A stretch of 64,000 bases of DNA from Marivita sp003149565 (lineage in GTDB: Bacteria > Pseudomonadota > Alphaproteobacteria > Rhodobacterales > Rhodobacteraceae): NCBI RefSeq assembly GCF_965216415.1, contig NZ_CBDCFU010000002.1. The stretch is one strand, 5' to 3'. Positions 1-8,313 of this stretch are shown piece after piece; positions within the stretch are counted from its first letter, which is position 1; each line of letters opens with the position of its first letter. The position numbers and the translations under genes are program-made. Below the pieces are notes generated by a model. That model made no database searches and was not told where the DNA came from. It saw only the letters and a program-made list of their open reading frames with translations.

Positions 1-703
1 ACTCGTTGTCACCGTGGCGCACAAGCGGACCAAGCGGCTCTTTCGAGATGATTTCTGGCAGAACCACGTGATCGCCCGGATTTTCGAACGCTGCACGTGT
101 CGCAGCGAGGCCAGACGCGTCAGTTGTGTAGACGTCGCACGCACCCTCAAGATAGAGCGGCTGCGCTTCAGCGTTGGTTTCGATCGGAACCGGCTCGTAG
201 CTGATGTTGTTCTTGCGGAAGTAGTCCGCGAGGTTCAGTTCGGTCGTGGTGCCGGTCTGGATGCAGACAGTCGCACCATCAAGCTCTTTCGCGGAAGACA
301 CGCCCAGTTCTTTGGGGACCATGAAGCCCTGACCGTCGTAGTAGTTGATACCGACGAATTCAAAACCGAGGTCAACGTCGCGCGAGAACGTCCAGGTGGT
401 GTTCCGTGCGAGCATGTCGATCTCACCGGAGGCGAGTGCGGTGAAGCGTGTCTTGCCTGTGGTCGGAACGAACTCAACCGCAGTCGGGTCGCCAAGAACT
501 GCCGCGGCAACGGCACGGCAGACGCCCACGTCAAAGCCTTCCCATTCGCCATTCGCGTTCGGCGCTGCAAAACCGACGAGACCGGTTGTCACGCCGCAGT
601 TCAGCTTGCCGCGTGCTTTCACGTCGTCAAGCGTGGCGGCGGACACAACACCAGCCGAAAGGCCGGCCACGGTCATCGCGCCAAGAATTGCAAGTTTTTT
701 CAT
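1..703 (-). CDS. aapJ: General L-amino-acid ABC transporter, periplasmic binding protein (3' end beyond the window)
   Basis: Reading the minus strand from the ATG at 703 gives an uninterrupted frame to the window edge (about 234 codons). It opens with a signal peptide (MKKLAILGAMTVAGLSAGVV...ATL) and continues with the binding-protein core: LNCGVTTGLVGF near residues 34-45, then GFDVGVCRAVAAAVLGDP, the segment RFTALASGEIDMLARNTTW, and later QTGTTTELNLADYF. These match the AapJ family, which delivers a broad range of L-amino acids to the AapQMP permease. The start follows an AGGAAGAGG ribosome site. The aapQMP genes would be expected just left of the window, transcribed the same way. Only the C-terminal third is missing. 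Confidence 0.93.
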   Translation of the reverse strand, partial: MKKLAILGAMTVAGLSAGVVSAATLDDVKARGKLNCGVTTGLVGFAAPNANGEWEGFDVGVCRAVAAAVLGDPTAVEFVPTTGKTRFTALASGEIDMLARNTTWTFSRDVDLGFEFVGINYYDGQGFMVPKELGVSSAKELDGATVCIQTGTTTELNLADYFRKNNISYEPVPIETNAEAQPLYLEGACDVYTTDASGLAATRAAFENPGDHVVLPEIISKEPLGPLVRHGDNE

Positions 704-881
704 GTTTACCTCTTCCTGTTTCCCCGCGCCTTTCAGCGCAGTTTTTGACGAGCTCAACAATGGCTCATACGACGAAAGTAGGGGAACCTACTATCGATCG
801 CAGCGATTTTGCGGGGATTCATCGCCAGAGGTCAAGGCGCGTAGCCCATTTTTTGATCACAAGCGCGCTGTTTACCCAGCG

Positions 882-1604
882 TCAAGCGCCAGATTGCCCG
901 TTGAGCAATCGTAAGAAATCGAAAGCGTGCAAAAATGCGGCTTGCTTGTGCTTTGCCATCTCGACAGCTTCCTCGTCTTCTCCCCACTGTTCCTGTTGCC
1001 AGTCTTCATCGACACGAGATGCAGACCAAAGCTCATCGATCGGATGATCACCGGACTTGGCGGCAAAGCCAATCACAAGAGAGCCGCTGATTGCAACTAG
1101 ATCGTGAAAAGCGGCCAATTCGAACGCGTTCATGGCTCTGACACGTTCCCGCAATTCCGAGATCGCCGCCGGATCCTGCGGTGCGTGCATAACGCCGACC
1201 CGCGGCTCCAGTTTTGCGTTTAATTCACGCTCAGCCCACTCAAGCAACGGATCCCAAACCATATTCTGCCGTTCGACAAGCGCCTCAGGAGCATCGGCGC
1301 GATAGCAAAGAAGGTCGCTATCCCCGTATTCCGCCAGCAAGTCGGCAACTTCCAAAAGCTGCAGCGCAACTTTGTCGATGGCTGCATTCGCAGTCTTGGT
1401 AAACGGCATTGTACCTGGATCTATTCTGTCGTCTTGAGCCGCAAATTCAGAAGCGATCTTTTCTGCAATCGCTCGGCTGGGCACCTCAAGCACGGCTTTG
1501 GCCGGAGTACGAACAGGACGACCATCCAGCACCACAGCGAACCCAGTTTCGGTTTCTTTGACATCGGCAGATGTCCAAAAACGTTTTGGCGCCCATTCAC
1601 TCAT
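882..1604 (-). CDS. ATP12-family F1-ATPase assembly chaperone
   Basis: The protein has 240 residues, the usual size of alphaproteobacterial ATP12 homologues. The N-terminal part carries the family pattern KRFWT (residues 7-11), then VVLDGRPVRTPAK (24-36) and the later IDPGTMPFTKTANAAIDKV block. The C-terminal domain contains DLLCYRADAP and the conserved acidic and aromatic helices. In mitochondria ATP12 binds the F1 alpha subunit before assembly, and the bacterial protein is assumed to help F1 assembly in the cytoplasm. Its start overlaps the stop of the HAD gene upstream by four bases (ATGA), so it is the last gene of a crcB-rluA-HAD-ATP12 operon. Confidence 0.9.
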   Translation of the reverse strand: MSEWAPKRFWTSADVKETETGFAVVLDGRPVRTPAKAVLEVPSRAIAEKIASEFAAQDDRIDPGTMPFTKTANAAIDKVALQLLEVADLLAEYGDSDLLCYRADAPEALVERQNMVWDPLLEWAERELNAKLEPRVGVMHAPQDPAAISELRERVRAMNAFELAAFHDLVAISGSLVIGFAAKSGDHPIDELWSASRVDEDWQQEQWGEDEEAVEMAKHKQAAFLHAFDFLRLLNGQSGA

Positions 1605-2284
1605 GCGCGTTCCTCAATCCAAACATTCAGCGTGCACATCAATTCATCGGCCGTTTCCACAATATGGTCCGCACCTGCAAGATACTCATGCGTATGATTG
1701 CCCCAAGTCACGCCAATTGTGCCAACCCCAGCCGACTTGCCCATCTGAATGTCATAGCTTGTGTCTCCGATCATCACTGTATGGGACGGCGACACTCCAG
1801 TTTCAGAAAGGGCGGCATGGATCATGGACGGATTCGGTTTCGAAGGATGTGTGTCCGCTACCTGCGTTGACTGGAAATGGCGTTCCAAACCATGCTGCGC
1901 GATGATCCTGTCGAGGCCGCGCCGCGACATGCCGGTCGCCGTCGCCAGAAGTGTGAAATCGTCGCGCTGCAACCGGTCCAGAACGTCACGAATTCCGGGG
2001 TAGAGGATAGCCTTGCCATCAGGGCCTGCAGCCATGTGCTGCGCGAGAGACTTAGATCGGTATTGCTCAGCCAGCGCGTCATGAACTTGTGGTGACTGTT
2101 CCGGCACCAACTGAGCCATGAATTCGGGCAAAGACAGACCAACGCCATGCAAAACGGCTTCTCGGGTTGGTGCCTCCAGACCAAGTTCCAGGAAGGCGCC
2201 TTGCATCGCGCCCACGATATGGGCACGGCTGTCGACAAGCGTTCCGTCTACATCAAAAACCACCAGCCGAAGTGGTTTGGACAT
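1601..2284 (-). CDS. HAD-superfamily phosphatase, phosphoglycolate-phosphatase-like
   Basis: This is a soluble HAD hydrolase of about 227 residues. Motif I is VFDVDGTLVDSRAHI (the first Asp is the nucleophile). Motif II is in LLATATGMS, and motif III/IV is GDTSYDIQMGKSAGVGTIGV near residue 170. The insert between motifs I and II is an alpha-helical cap of the C1 type seen in phosphoglycolate phosphatase and PpaX/Gph. I chose the ATG at 2284, which overlaps the stop of the pseudouridine synthase as TGATG. A GTG one codon earlier is possible. The substrate is not predictable from sequence. Translational coupling to the RluA-family gene and to the ATP12 gene is seen on both sides. Confidence 0.88.
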   Translation of the reverse strand: MSKPLRLVVFDVDGTLVDSRAHIVGAMQGAFLELGLEAPTREAVLHGVGLSLPEFMAQLVPEQSPQVHDALAEQYRSKSLAQHMAAGPDGKAILYPGIRDVLDRLQRDDFTLLATATGMSRRGLDRIIAQHGLERHFQSTQVADTHPSKPNPSMIHAALSETGVSPSHTVMIGDTSYDIQMGKSAGVGTIGVTWGNHTHEYLAGADHIVETADELMCTLNVWIEERA

Positions 2285-3327
2285 CACTCCAGATCCTCGA
2301 ACGGGTCGGCCGGTACATCACGAGGGTCCCACTGCAGAAATTCCCAGGTACGCTCCATATGCTCGGGCAAAGGTGCAGTCACCGTAAGCTTCGTTCCAGT
2401 GACGGGATGCCGAAAGGATATGGAGCGCGCGTGCAGGTGCAGTTTACGGCTGATCGCACCACCCAGCATAGCGCCCCAACCGTCACCAAGGTTTTCCTGA
2501 CCAGAGCCACCGTATTTGCCATCGCCGATGATCGGGTGCCCAAGTTCCGCCATATGCGCACGAAGCTGATGGGTTCGACCCGTGATTGGCACCATCGCCA
2601 CCCATGCAGCTCGTTTTGCCAATGCGCTGAGAACCGCATAATCCGTGGTTGCGTGTTTCGCACCTCCGGTCGTCGCGACGTCGCGTGGGTGAACAGCACG
2701 CATTTTTTCGTTTTCACCGCCAGCCCCGTGGCCGGGCGCTTTGACCAGACCAAATTTAATGGTTCCCATTTGAGGCGCCGGCACGCCCGCTACGGCGGCC
2801 CAGTAAATCTTACGCGTTTCCCGAGCCCGAAACGCTTCGGTCAAGGCCCCGGCAATCGCGCGTGTTCGTGCCAACAACAAGACTCCAGAGGTGTCTTTGT
2901 CCAAACGATGGACTAAGCGCGGCTTCTCATCATACCCAAAAGACAATGCTTCCGAGAGCCCATCGACATGACGGGTTTGTTTGCTGCCACCTTGCGTCGG
3001 CAGCCCCGGCGGCTTGTTGAGCGCAATGATGTGGTCGTCTTTAAAAAGGACCAGCGACTTCATCATCGCCGCATCCTTGTCAGAAACACTGGGTTTTGGC
3101 CGCGATTGAACCTCGCCCGGTGCAGGAAGAGGCGGGATACGCACCTCCTGCCCAGTGGATATCCGCGTGCTCGCTTTGACGCGACCACCATCGACGCGCA
3201 GTTCGCCCTTGCGGCACATCTTTTCAATGCGTCCTTGCCCCAGATGCGGAAACAGACGTTTCAACCAGCGATCAAGGCGTTGGTCGGCATCGCCAGGTCC
3301 GACGGTGATGATTTGAACTTGGCTCAT
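2284..3327 (-). CDS. RluA/RluC-family 23S rRNA pseudouridine synthase
   Basis: The protein has 347 residues. An S4 RNA-binding domain occupies residues 14-55 (RLDRWLKRLFPHLGQGRIEK followed by LRVDGGRV). The catalytic domain follows, with the signature HRLDKDTSGVLLLART around residue 140, whose Asp is the invariant nucleophile of RluA-type synthases. The later PITGRTHQLRAHMAELGHPI motif is also typical. The S4 domain and size fit RluC/RluD rather than RluA, but which uridines are modified cannot be read from sequence. Its start overlaps the crcB stop by four bases, so it is translated from the crcB-led operon. Confidence 0.92.
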   Translation of the reverse strand: MSQVQIITVGPGDADQRLDRWLKRLFPHLGQGRIEKMCRKGELRVDGGRVKASTRISTGQEVRIPPLPAPGEVQSRPKPSVSDKDAAMMKSLVLFKDDHIIALNKPPGLPTQGGSKQTRHVDGLSEALSFGYDEKPRLVHRLDKDTSGVLLLARTRAIAGALTEAFRARETRKIYWAAVAGVPAPQMGTIKFGLVKAPGHGAGGENEKMRAVHPRDVATTGGAKHATTDYAVLSALAKRAAWVAMVPITGRTHQLRAHMAELGHPIIGDGKYGGSGQENLGDGWGAMLGGAISRKLHLHARSISFRHPVTGTKLTVTAPLPEHMERTWEFLQWDPRDVPADPFEDLE

Positions 3328-3704
3328 GCAAACACACTCCGCGCCACAAACAGTCCCAGCGCCAATCCGGCAACCGACAGGACCACAGACAGAGCGATAT
3401 AAAGCATCGCCGATCCGATCTGCCCCCGCTCTATCAACATAACCGTTTCCAGCGAAAACGCCGAAAATGTTGTGAAACCACCCAGCATGCCCGTCATCAC
3501 CAAAGGCGAAAGATGCATCATACCCCGATTTGCAGCTGCAACGACGAATGCGCCCATCAGAAATGATCCCAGGACGTTCACGATTATGATTGCGACCGGA
3601 AACTCGGTCTGCCCGACAAATCGCACGATACCTATCCCGGACAGATACCGAAGTGACGCGCCAATGGCTCCGCCCAAAGCAACAAGAGACAGGGTGTTTA
3701 ACAT
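3324..3704 (-). CDS. crcB: Fluoride exporter CrcB/FluC
   Basis: This small, wholly hydrophobic protein (126 residues from the chosen start) has four predicted membrane helices, the size of a FluC subunit; dual-topology dimers form the channel. Family hallmarks are visible: GGAIGASLRY near the N-terminus, the pore motif N-V-x-G-S-F (NVLGSFLMGA) and GMLGGFTTFSAFS near residue 75, whose Phe and Thr residues line the fluoride path. The frame is open for another 22 codons upstream, but that extension is hydrophilic and unlike the family, so the start at MLNTLSLVALGG is preferred. It leads the operon with the RluA-type synthase. I did not see a convincing fluoride riboswitch upstream. Confidence 0.9.
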   Translation of the reverse strand: MLNTLSLVALGGAIGASLRYLSGIGIVRFVGQTEFPVAIIIVNVLGSFLMGAFVVAAANRGMMHLSPLVMTGMLGGFTTFSAFSLETVMLIERGQIGSAMLYIALSVVLSVAGLALGLFVARSVFA

Positions 3705-3806
3705 AACGGCTCTGTCGCGCGGCGTCTGTGAGATGTCAAGCAATGCCCCATTGCGCTTTGCCACCGCCACTCTACTCTTGCAGCAGATAGATTGGAAGGA
3801 GCCGAC

Positions 3807-5171
3807 ATGCAGCGTCGCGAGTTTCTGGGCAGCATTGCCGCTGCGAGCCTTATTCCAGGTAGCAGCTTTGCACAGTCATCCCGGCGCCGCCTTATTGCTG
3901 GCGCTCATAGGCAACAGATTCTGCCCGCAGATTATCCTGACACGGAAATCTGGAGTTTTGATGCTGCGTTTCCCGGTCCGGAGCTGCGCGCACGGCAAGG
4001 CGACACACTCAGCGTCACTGTCGAGAACGCCTTGCCACAATCCACGTCCGTGCATTGGCACGGCTTGCGATTGGATAATACGATGGACGGGGTGCCTGGG
4101 CTCACACAGGACCCCATCGCCCCCGGTGACTCTTTTGACTATCAATTCGCGCTGCCTGATGCTGGCACCTATTGGTATCACAGCCACGCCAAAAGCATGG
4201 AGCAGGTGGAACGCGGTCTTTACGGTCCTTTGATCATCGATGAGACCGATCCGCCCGATGTCGATCAAGACATCACCCTCATCCTGGATGACATTCGCTT
4301 GGAGCGTGACGGGACGGTTGCAAACTTTGACAACTTCCACGACCTCAGCCACGCGGGGCGCATCGGAAACCTCTGGCTTGCAAACGGTCAGATCGACCCC
4401 GCCTACCCGCTAAAACGCGGAGAGCGCGTGAGGCTGAGACTGATCAGCGCTGCCAACGCGCGGGTCTTCCGGCTTGGCCTGCAAGGGTTCGACGGCTGGA
4501 TTGTCGCCTTAGACGGCATGCCATTATCCGATCCGCAAGCATTGCCCGACGAGCTTATTCTGGCACCGGCACAACGCATCGACTTGATGGTCGATGTCAC
4601 AACTGACGAAAACGAAGCTTTTGTGATCACGTTTGAGCGCGACGGCGGTTATGCAATCACGCATTTTCCGATATCAGGCCCATCGGTCGCAGCGCGCCAA
4701 GACCGCCCGGTGCTGCCACCCAATCCGATATACCCAATCGATCTTGCCAATGCGCGCGCAGCCACTTTATTGATTGAAGGCGGCGCAATGGGAGGGATGC
4801 GCGCAGCCCGTTTAAATGGCGAAGAACTAGGCGCGCGAGAGCTTGCCAGCCGTGGTATGTTCTGGGCGCTTAATGGCGTGGCCGGTCGCCCTGATACGCC
4901 CCTCCTCGATCTGTCTTCGGGAGAAAGCGCCCGGATTGGAATGGCGAACAATACCGCATTTCCGCATGCAATGCATTTGCATGGCGTCCACTTTTCAGAG
5001 GTCCTTGCCGATGGCCGACTTGGACCATTGCGCGACACCATTCTGCTGAACCCGCAAGAAACCCGCGAAATCGCCTTTCAGGCGCACAATCCGGGTGATT
5101 GGCTCTTCCACTGTCACATGCTGGCGCACCATCAAGCGGGGATGGGTACTTGGATCCGGGTTTCCGCCTGA
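3807..5171 (+). CDS. Tat-exported multicopper oxidase (CopA/CumA/SufI-like)
   Basis: The 454-residue protein starts with a twin-arginine signal (MQRREFLGSIAAASL...FAQ). An in-frame TTG 15 bases earlier is rejected because GGAAGGAG lies just ahead of the ATG at 3807. All copper-binding blocks are present: HWHGLR (residue 83 on), WYHSHAK (125 on), HAMHLHGVHF (387 on) and the terminal HCHMLAHHQAGMG with the type 1 His-Cys-His arrangement and an axial Met. There are three cupredoxin domains. The protein is expected in the periplasm, oxidising phenolic compounds or metals such as Cu(I) or Mn(II). It stands alone, divergent from crcB and convergent with rarA (4 bases between stops). Confidence 0.9.
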   Translation: MQRREFLGSIAAASLIPGSSFAQSSRRRLIAGAHRQQILPADYPDTEIWSFDAAFPGPELRARQGDTLSVTVENALPQSTSVHWHGLRLDNTMDGVPGLTQDPIAPGDSFDYQFALPDAGTYWYHSHAKSMEQVERGLYGPLIIDETDPPDVDQDITLILDDIRLERDGTVANFDNFHDLSHAGRIGNLWLANGQIDPAYPLKRGERVRLRLISAANARVFRLGLQGFDGWIVALDGMPLSDPQALPDELILAPAQRIDLMVDVTTDENEAFVITFERDGGYAITHFPISGPSVAARQDRPVLPPNPIYPIDLANARAATLLIEGGAMGGMRAARLNGEELGARELASRGMFWALNGVAGRPDTPLLDLSSGESARIGMANNTAFPHAMHLHGVHFSEVLADGRLGPLRDTILLNPQETREIAFQAHNPGDWLFHCHMLAHHQAGMGTWIRVSA

Positions 5172-5175
5172 CTGG

Positions 5176-6480
5176 TCAACTGTTCCGTTTCGCGCGCAGC
5201 TTTGCAAAATACGCGACACGCTTTTTAAGGTCTCTCTCAAATCCGCGTTCGACAGGCGCATAGAACTCTGTGCGCCCCATCGCATCGGGAAAGTAGTCCT
5301 GGCCCGAAAACCCGTCTTCGGCGTCGTGATCATAGGCGTATCCAGAGCCGTAACCTTGCTCTTTCATAAGCTTTGTTGGGGCGTTCAGAATATGTTTGGG
5401 TGGTATCAGCGATCCGGTTTTCTTTGCAGCGGCACGAGCCCCTTTATACGCGGCGTACACCGCGTTCGATTTCGGCGCGAGCGCAATGTAGACCAGTGCC
5501 TGAGCAATCGCCAATTCACCTTCAGGACTGCCTAGGCGCTCGAAGGTTTCCCAGCTTTGCAGACAAACAGCTTGCGCCTGCGGGTCCGCGAGGCCGATAT
5601 CTTCCACGGCCATGCGGGTGATGCGACGCGCCAGATAGCGCGGATCTTCGCCAGCATCGAGCATCCGTGCAAACCAGTAAAGCGCCGCGTCCGGATCAGA
5701 GCCGCGCACCGATTTGTGCAGCGCCGAAATCAGATTGTAATGCGCATCGCCGGATTTGTCGTATTGCGCCGCGCGCTTCATCAGCCGTTGGCTCAGCGCA
5801 GCGGTGTCGAGCGGCTTGTCGATATGCCATGCCATCACCTGTTCGATCAGGTTCAGCAGCGCGCGCCCGTCCCCGTCGGCCATTTCCAGCAGGTTCTCCC
5901 GCGCGGGGCCATCAAGTGGCAAGGTTCGGCCTAACTCAACTTCAGCCCTTTGAGCGAGGCGCTCCAGATCAGGCAGGCCCAAACGCTCCAGCACCAGCAC
6001 CTGCGCCCGGCTCAAGAGAGCGGCGTTTAACTCGAATGATGGGTTTTCGGTTGTCGCACCAACCAGAAGGATGGTGCCATCCTCCATATGTGGGAGGAAG
6101 CCGTCCTGCTGGGCCTTGTTGAAACGGTGTATCTCATCCACGAACAGCAAGGTCCCCTGCCCCGCTTTCCGCCGCTGTTTGGCCGCTTCGAACACTTTGC
6201 GCAGTTCAGGCACGCCAGAGAAAATGGCACTGATCTGAACAAAATGCAGATCGGTCTCATCCGCGAGCAACCGCGCGATGGTGGTCTTGCCAACGCCCGG
6301 TGGTCCCCAGAAAACCACCGAACCGAGACTGCCCGCCTCAAGCATGACGGTGAGAGGCGCATCTGGACCGATAACCTGTGACTGGCCGATCACGTCCGTC
6401 AGCTTTTGCGGTCTCAGGCGATCCGCAAGCGGTCGCGGCGCATCTCGGGAGGCGTCACCGTTATCGAAGAGATCAGCCAC
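5176..6480 (-). CDS. rarA: Replication-associated recombination protein RarA (MgsA), AAA+ ATPase
   Basis: The protein has 434 residues, full length for the RarA/WRNIP1/MgsA family. The AAA+ core shows Walker A GPPGVGKTTIARLLAD (about 60-75), Walker B LFVDEIHRFNKAQQDGFLPHME with the family-specific HRFNKAQQD, and sensor 1 GATTENPSFELNAALLSRA. The C-terminal tetramerisation region has SALHKSVRGSDPDAALYW and the closing PKHILNAPTKLMKEQGYG. RarA acts on stalled replication forks with SSB. It begins only four bases downstream of the stop of the Do-type protease gene, so the two are co-transcribed. Confidence 0.95.
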   Translation of the reverse strand: MADLFDNGDASRDAPRPLADRLRPQKLTDVIGQSQVIGPDAPLTVMLEAGSLGSVVFWGPPGVGKTTIARLLADETDLHFVQISAIFSGVPELRKVFEAAKQRRKAGQGTLLFVDEIHRFNKAQQDGFLPHMEDGTILLVGATTENPSFELNAALLSRAQVLVLERLGLPDLERLAQRAEVELGRTLPLDGPARENLLEMADGDGRALLNLIEQVMAWHIDKPLDTAALSQRLMKRAAQYDKSGDAHYNLISALHKSVRGSDPDAALYWFARMLDAGEDPRYLARRITRMAVEDIGLADPQAQAVCLQSWETFERLGSPEGELAIAQALVYIALAPKSNAVYAAYKGARAAAKKTGSLIPPKHILNAPTKLMKEQGYGSGYAYDHDAEDGFSGQDYFPDAMGRTEFYAPVERGFERDLKKRVAYFAKLRAKRNS

Positions 6481-6483
6481 CGG

Positions 6484-7890
6484 TCAGGCCCGGAACCGCA
6501 AAAGCAGCCGTTGCCCGCCGCGTTCGGCATCGATGGTGACGTTGGGTACCGCTCGCCGGAGTGCCGGTCCGACATCGGCAGGGGACTCGATGACGATCCG
6601 ATCCACCTGGCGAAGCACGTCGCCGGTCTGCAACCCGACCCGACGGCCCAGAGGCCCCGGCTTCACGACAACGATGCCTTCCTTATTCAGCGGCAGACCC
6701 AGTTCAGCTGAAACCGCAGGATTGATCCGCGCGACGGTGAGTCCGGTCAACACATCCCGATCCCCAAGCACCCGGACATCACGCGGTGGCTCATCGGGCG
6801 GCGCAATCAATGCGATTTTTGTGCGCAGATTGTCCCCGTTCCGAAGGTAAGCGATCTCGACAGTCTCACCGATGCCCTGAACCGACATCCGAAACAACAT
6901 TTCCGCTGGTGTGTTCACCGGTTGCCCTGCGACCTCTACAATCACATCGCCAACTTCAAGGCCGGCCGCAACCAGCGGGCTGGCAGGATGCAGCGCTGTC
7001 AAAACAACACCTTCAGGACGCAACAGACCAAGACCATCAGACAGGTCGGCATCAACGGGCTGTCCGGTGGCCCCTGCCCAAGGGCGCTGAAAAGACGTCA
7101 GTCCTGCGCGGGCCTGATCCAGAAACTCTGCAACCAGAGCGGCGGGGATGGCAAAACCAATTCCGTTCGACCCGCCCGAGCGAGTTAGGATGGACGTGTT
7201 GATCCCAATCATCCTTCCAGAAATATCAATCAAAGCTCCCCCGGAGTTGCCAGGGTTGATCGGCGCATCCGTTTGGATGAAGTATCCGCGTGCATTGCCT
7301 GTCGCAGTTCCGGAGCGGGCCAGTCCCGATACAATCCCGGATGACACGGTCTGGCCTACGCCAAAAGGATTTCCAATGGCCAGAACTAGCTCTCCAACCT
7401 CAACAGTGTCGCTGTCGCGCAGGTTGAGGAAGGGCATGTCTTCTGCGTCGATCTTGAGGATCGCGAGGTCAGCTTCCTCATCACCGATCAGCACCCGCGC
7501 CTGATATTCACGCCGGTCATTCAAGACCACACGAATATCGTCTGCCTGCCCGACCACATGGTAATTGGACACCACAAAACCATCTGCAGAGACAATGACA
7601 CCCGATCCCAGCGAGTTCTGAACGCGTGGCCGAGGTGCATTGAAATCACGGAACAATCCACCAAAAAAGGGATCGTTTTCAAAAGGGCTGCGGCGCGTCT
7701 GCACAACCCGACGCGCATAGATGTTCACGACCGCAGGGGCAGCCTCTTTCACCAATGGAGCAAAGGACAGGCTGATCTCTGCAGCTGATTGCGGCACCCG
7801 AGACGTATCAGCGCTTTGCGCAAAAGCCGAAGCGCCCAACAGGCTACAAACGAAGATGCACAACGTTCGAAGTATAATCATGGCGTGCAT
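6484..7890 (-). CDS. Do/DegQ-type periplasmic serine endoprotease with PDZ domains
   Basis: After a signal peptide (CIFVCSLLGASAFAQ), the trypsin-like domain shows all three catalytic residues: His in VSNYHVVGQ, Asp in EADLAILKID and Ser in PINPGNSGGALID. Two PDZ-like domains follow, the first with PASPLVAAGLEVGDVIVEV and the second with GIVVVKPGPLGRRVGLQTGDVL. Total length is about 468 residues, typical of DegP/DegQ quality-control proteases. The frame is open to 7947, but the extra N-terminus would precede the signal peptide, so I use the ATG at 7890; the ATG at 7881 is also possible. No strong Shine-Dalgarno decides the start. It is the first gene of a two-gene unit with rarA. Confidence 0.9.
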   Translation of the reverse strand: MHAMIILRTLCIFVCSLLGASAFAQSADTSRVPQSAAEISLSFAPLVKEAAPAVVNIYARRVVQTRRSPFENDPFFGGLFRDFNAPRPRVQNSLGSGVIVSADGFVVSNYHVVGQADDIRVVLNDRREYQARVLIGDEEADLAILKIDAEDMPFLNLRDSDTVEVGELVLAIGNPFGVGQTVSSGIVSGLARSGTATGNARGYFIQTDAPINPGNSGGALIDISGRMIGINTSILTRSGGSNGIGFAIPAALVAEFLDQARAGLTSFQRPWAGATGQPVDADLSDGLGLLRPEGVVLTALHPASPLVAAGLEVGDVIVEVAGQPVNTPAEMLFRMSVQGIGETVEIAYLRNGDNLRTKIALIAPPDEPPRDVRVLGDRDVLTGLTVARINPAVSAELGLPLNKEGIVVVKPGPLGRRVGLQTGDVLRQVDRIVIESPADVGPALRRAVPNVTIDAERGGQRLLLRFRA

Positions 7891-7947
7891 ATGTCGCTGG
7901 CCACGGTCATTTGCAAGACAAACGATGATCGGGGAAACTAGCGGCAC

Positions 7948-8313
7948 ATCGTAGGGACTCTACACACATACTTAAGGCCCGGCAAACAAGGGAAGAAGTG
8001 TCCCACGAGCTTGCAAGAACCGACTTTTGGAAAACAACGCCTTAGCGTCAACGAGTCCCGCGGGGACCGGCCACGTCGGGCGGTCACCTCACCGCCTTTG
8101 CGCTGTCCGAGGCTGCCGAGACGGCATTGTTCACACCGTTGCGGCGGCGAAGTTAGGTGTTCGACGTAGCGGCCAGCGGTGCGGTCGGACTGATCGCGGA
8201 CAGCCTACCGTTTCTGTTGCCTGTCTAAGGCTTTACAGCCCAGCATTCTTTGAAAAAGTGTTGTGTCGGGCTACCGTCCGCTTTGTTGGGATTGAGAGGC
8301 AGAGGTATGCGAT
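7948..8313. other. Intergenic region without a recognisable gene
   Basis: These 366 bases lie between the divergent protease and M1-peptidase genes and must carry both promoters. An open frame of 96 codons exists on the plus strand (8027-8317), but it has no family signature or ribosome site. A short tail reading FDVAASGAVGLIADSLPFLLPV ends with a stop near 8228 and could be a gene remnant, but it is too short to name. GAGAGGCAGAGG precedes the M1-peptidase start. Confidence 0.35.

Noticed and set aside
14..748. A 244-codon plus-strand frame at the left edge
   Set aside because: The minus strand encodes AapJ through the same bases with a signal peptide and family motifs.
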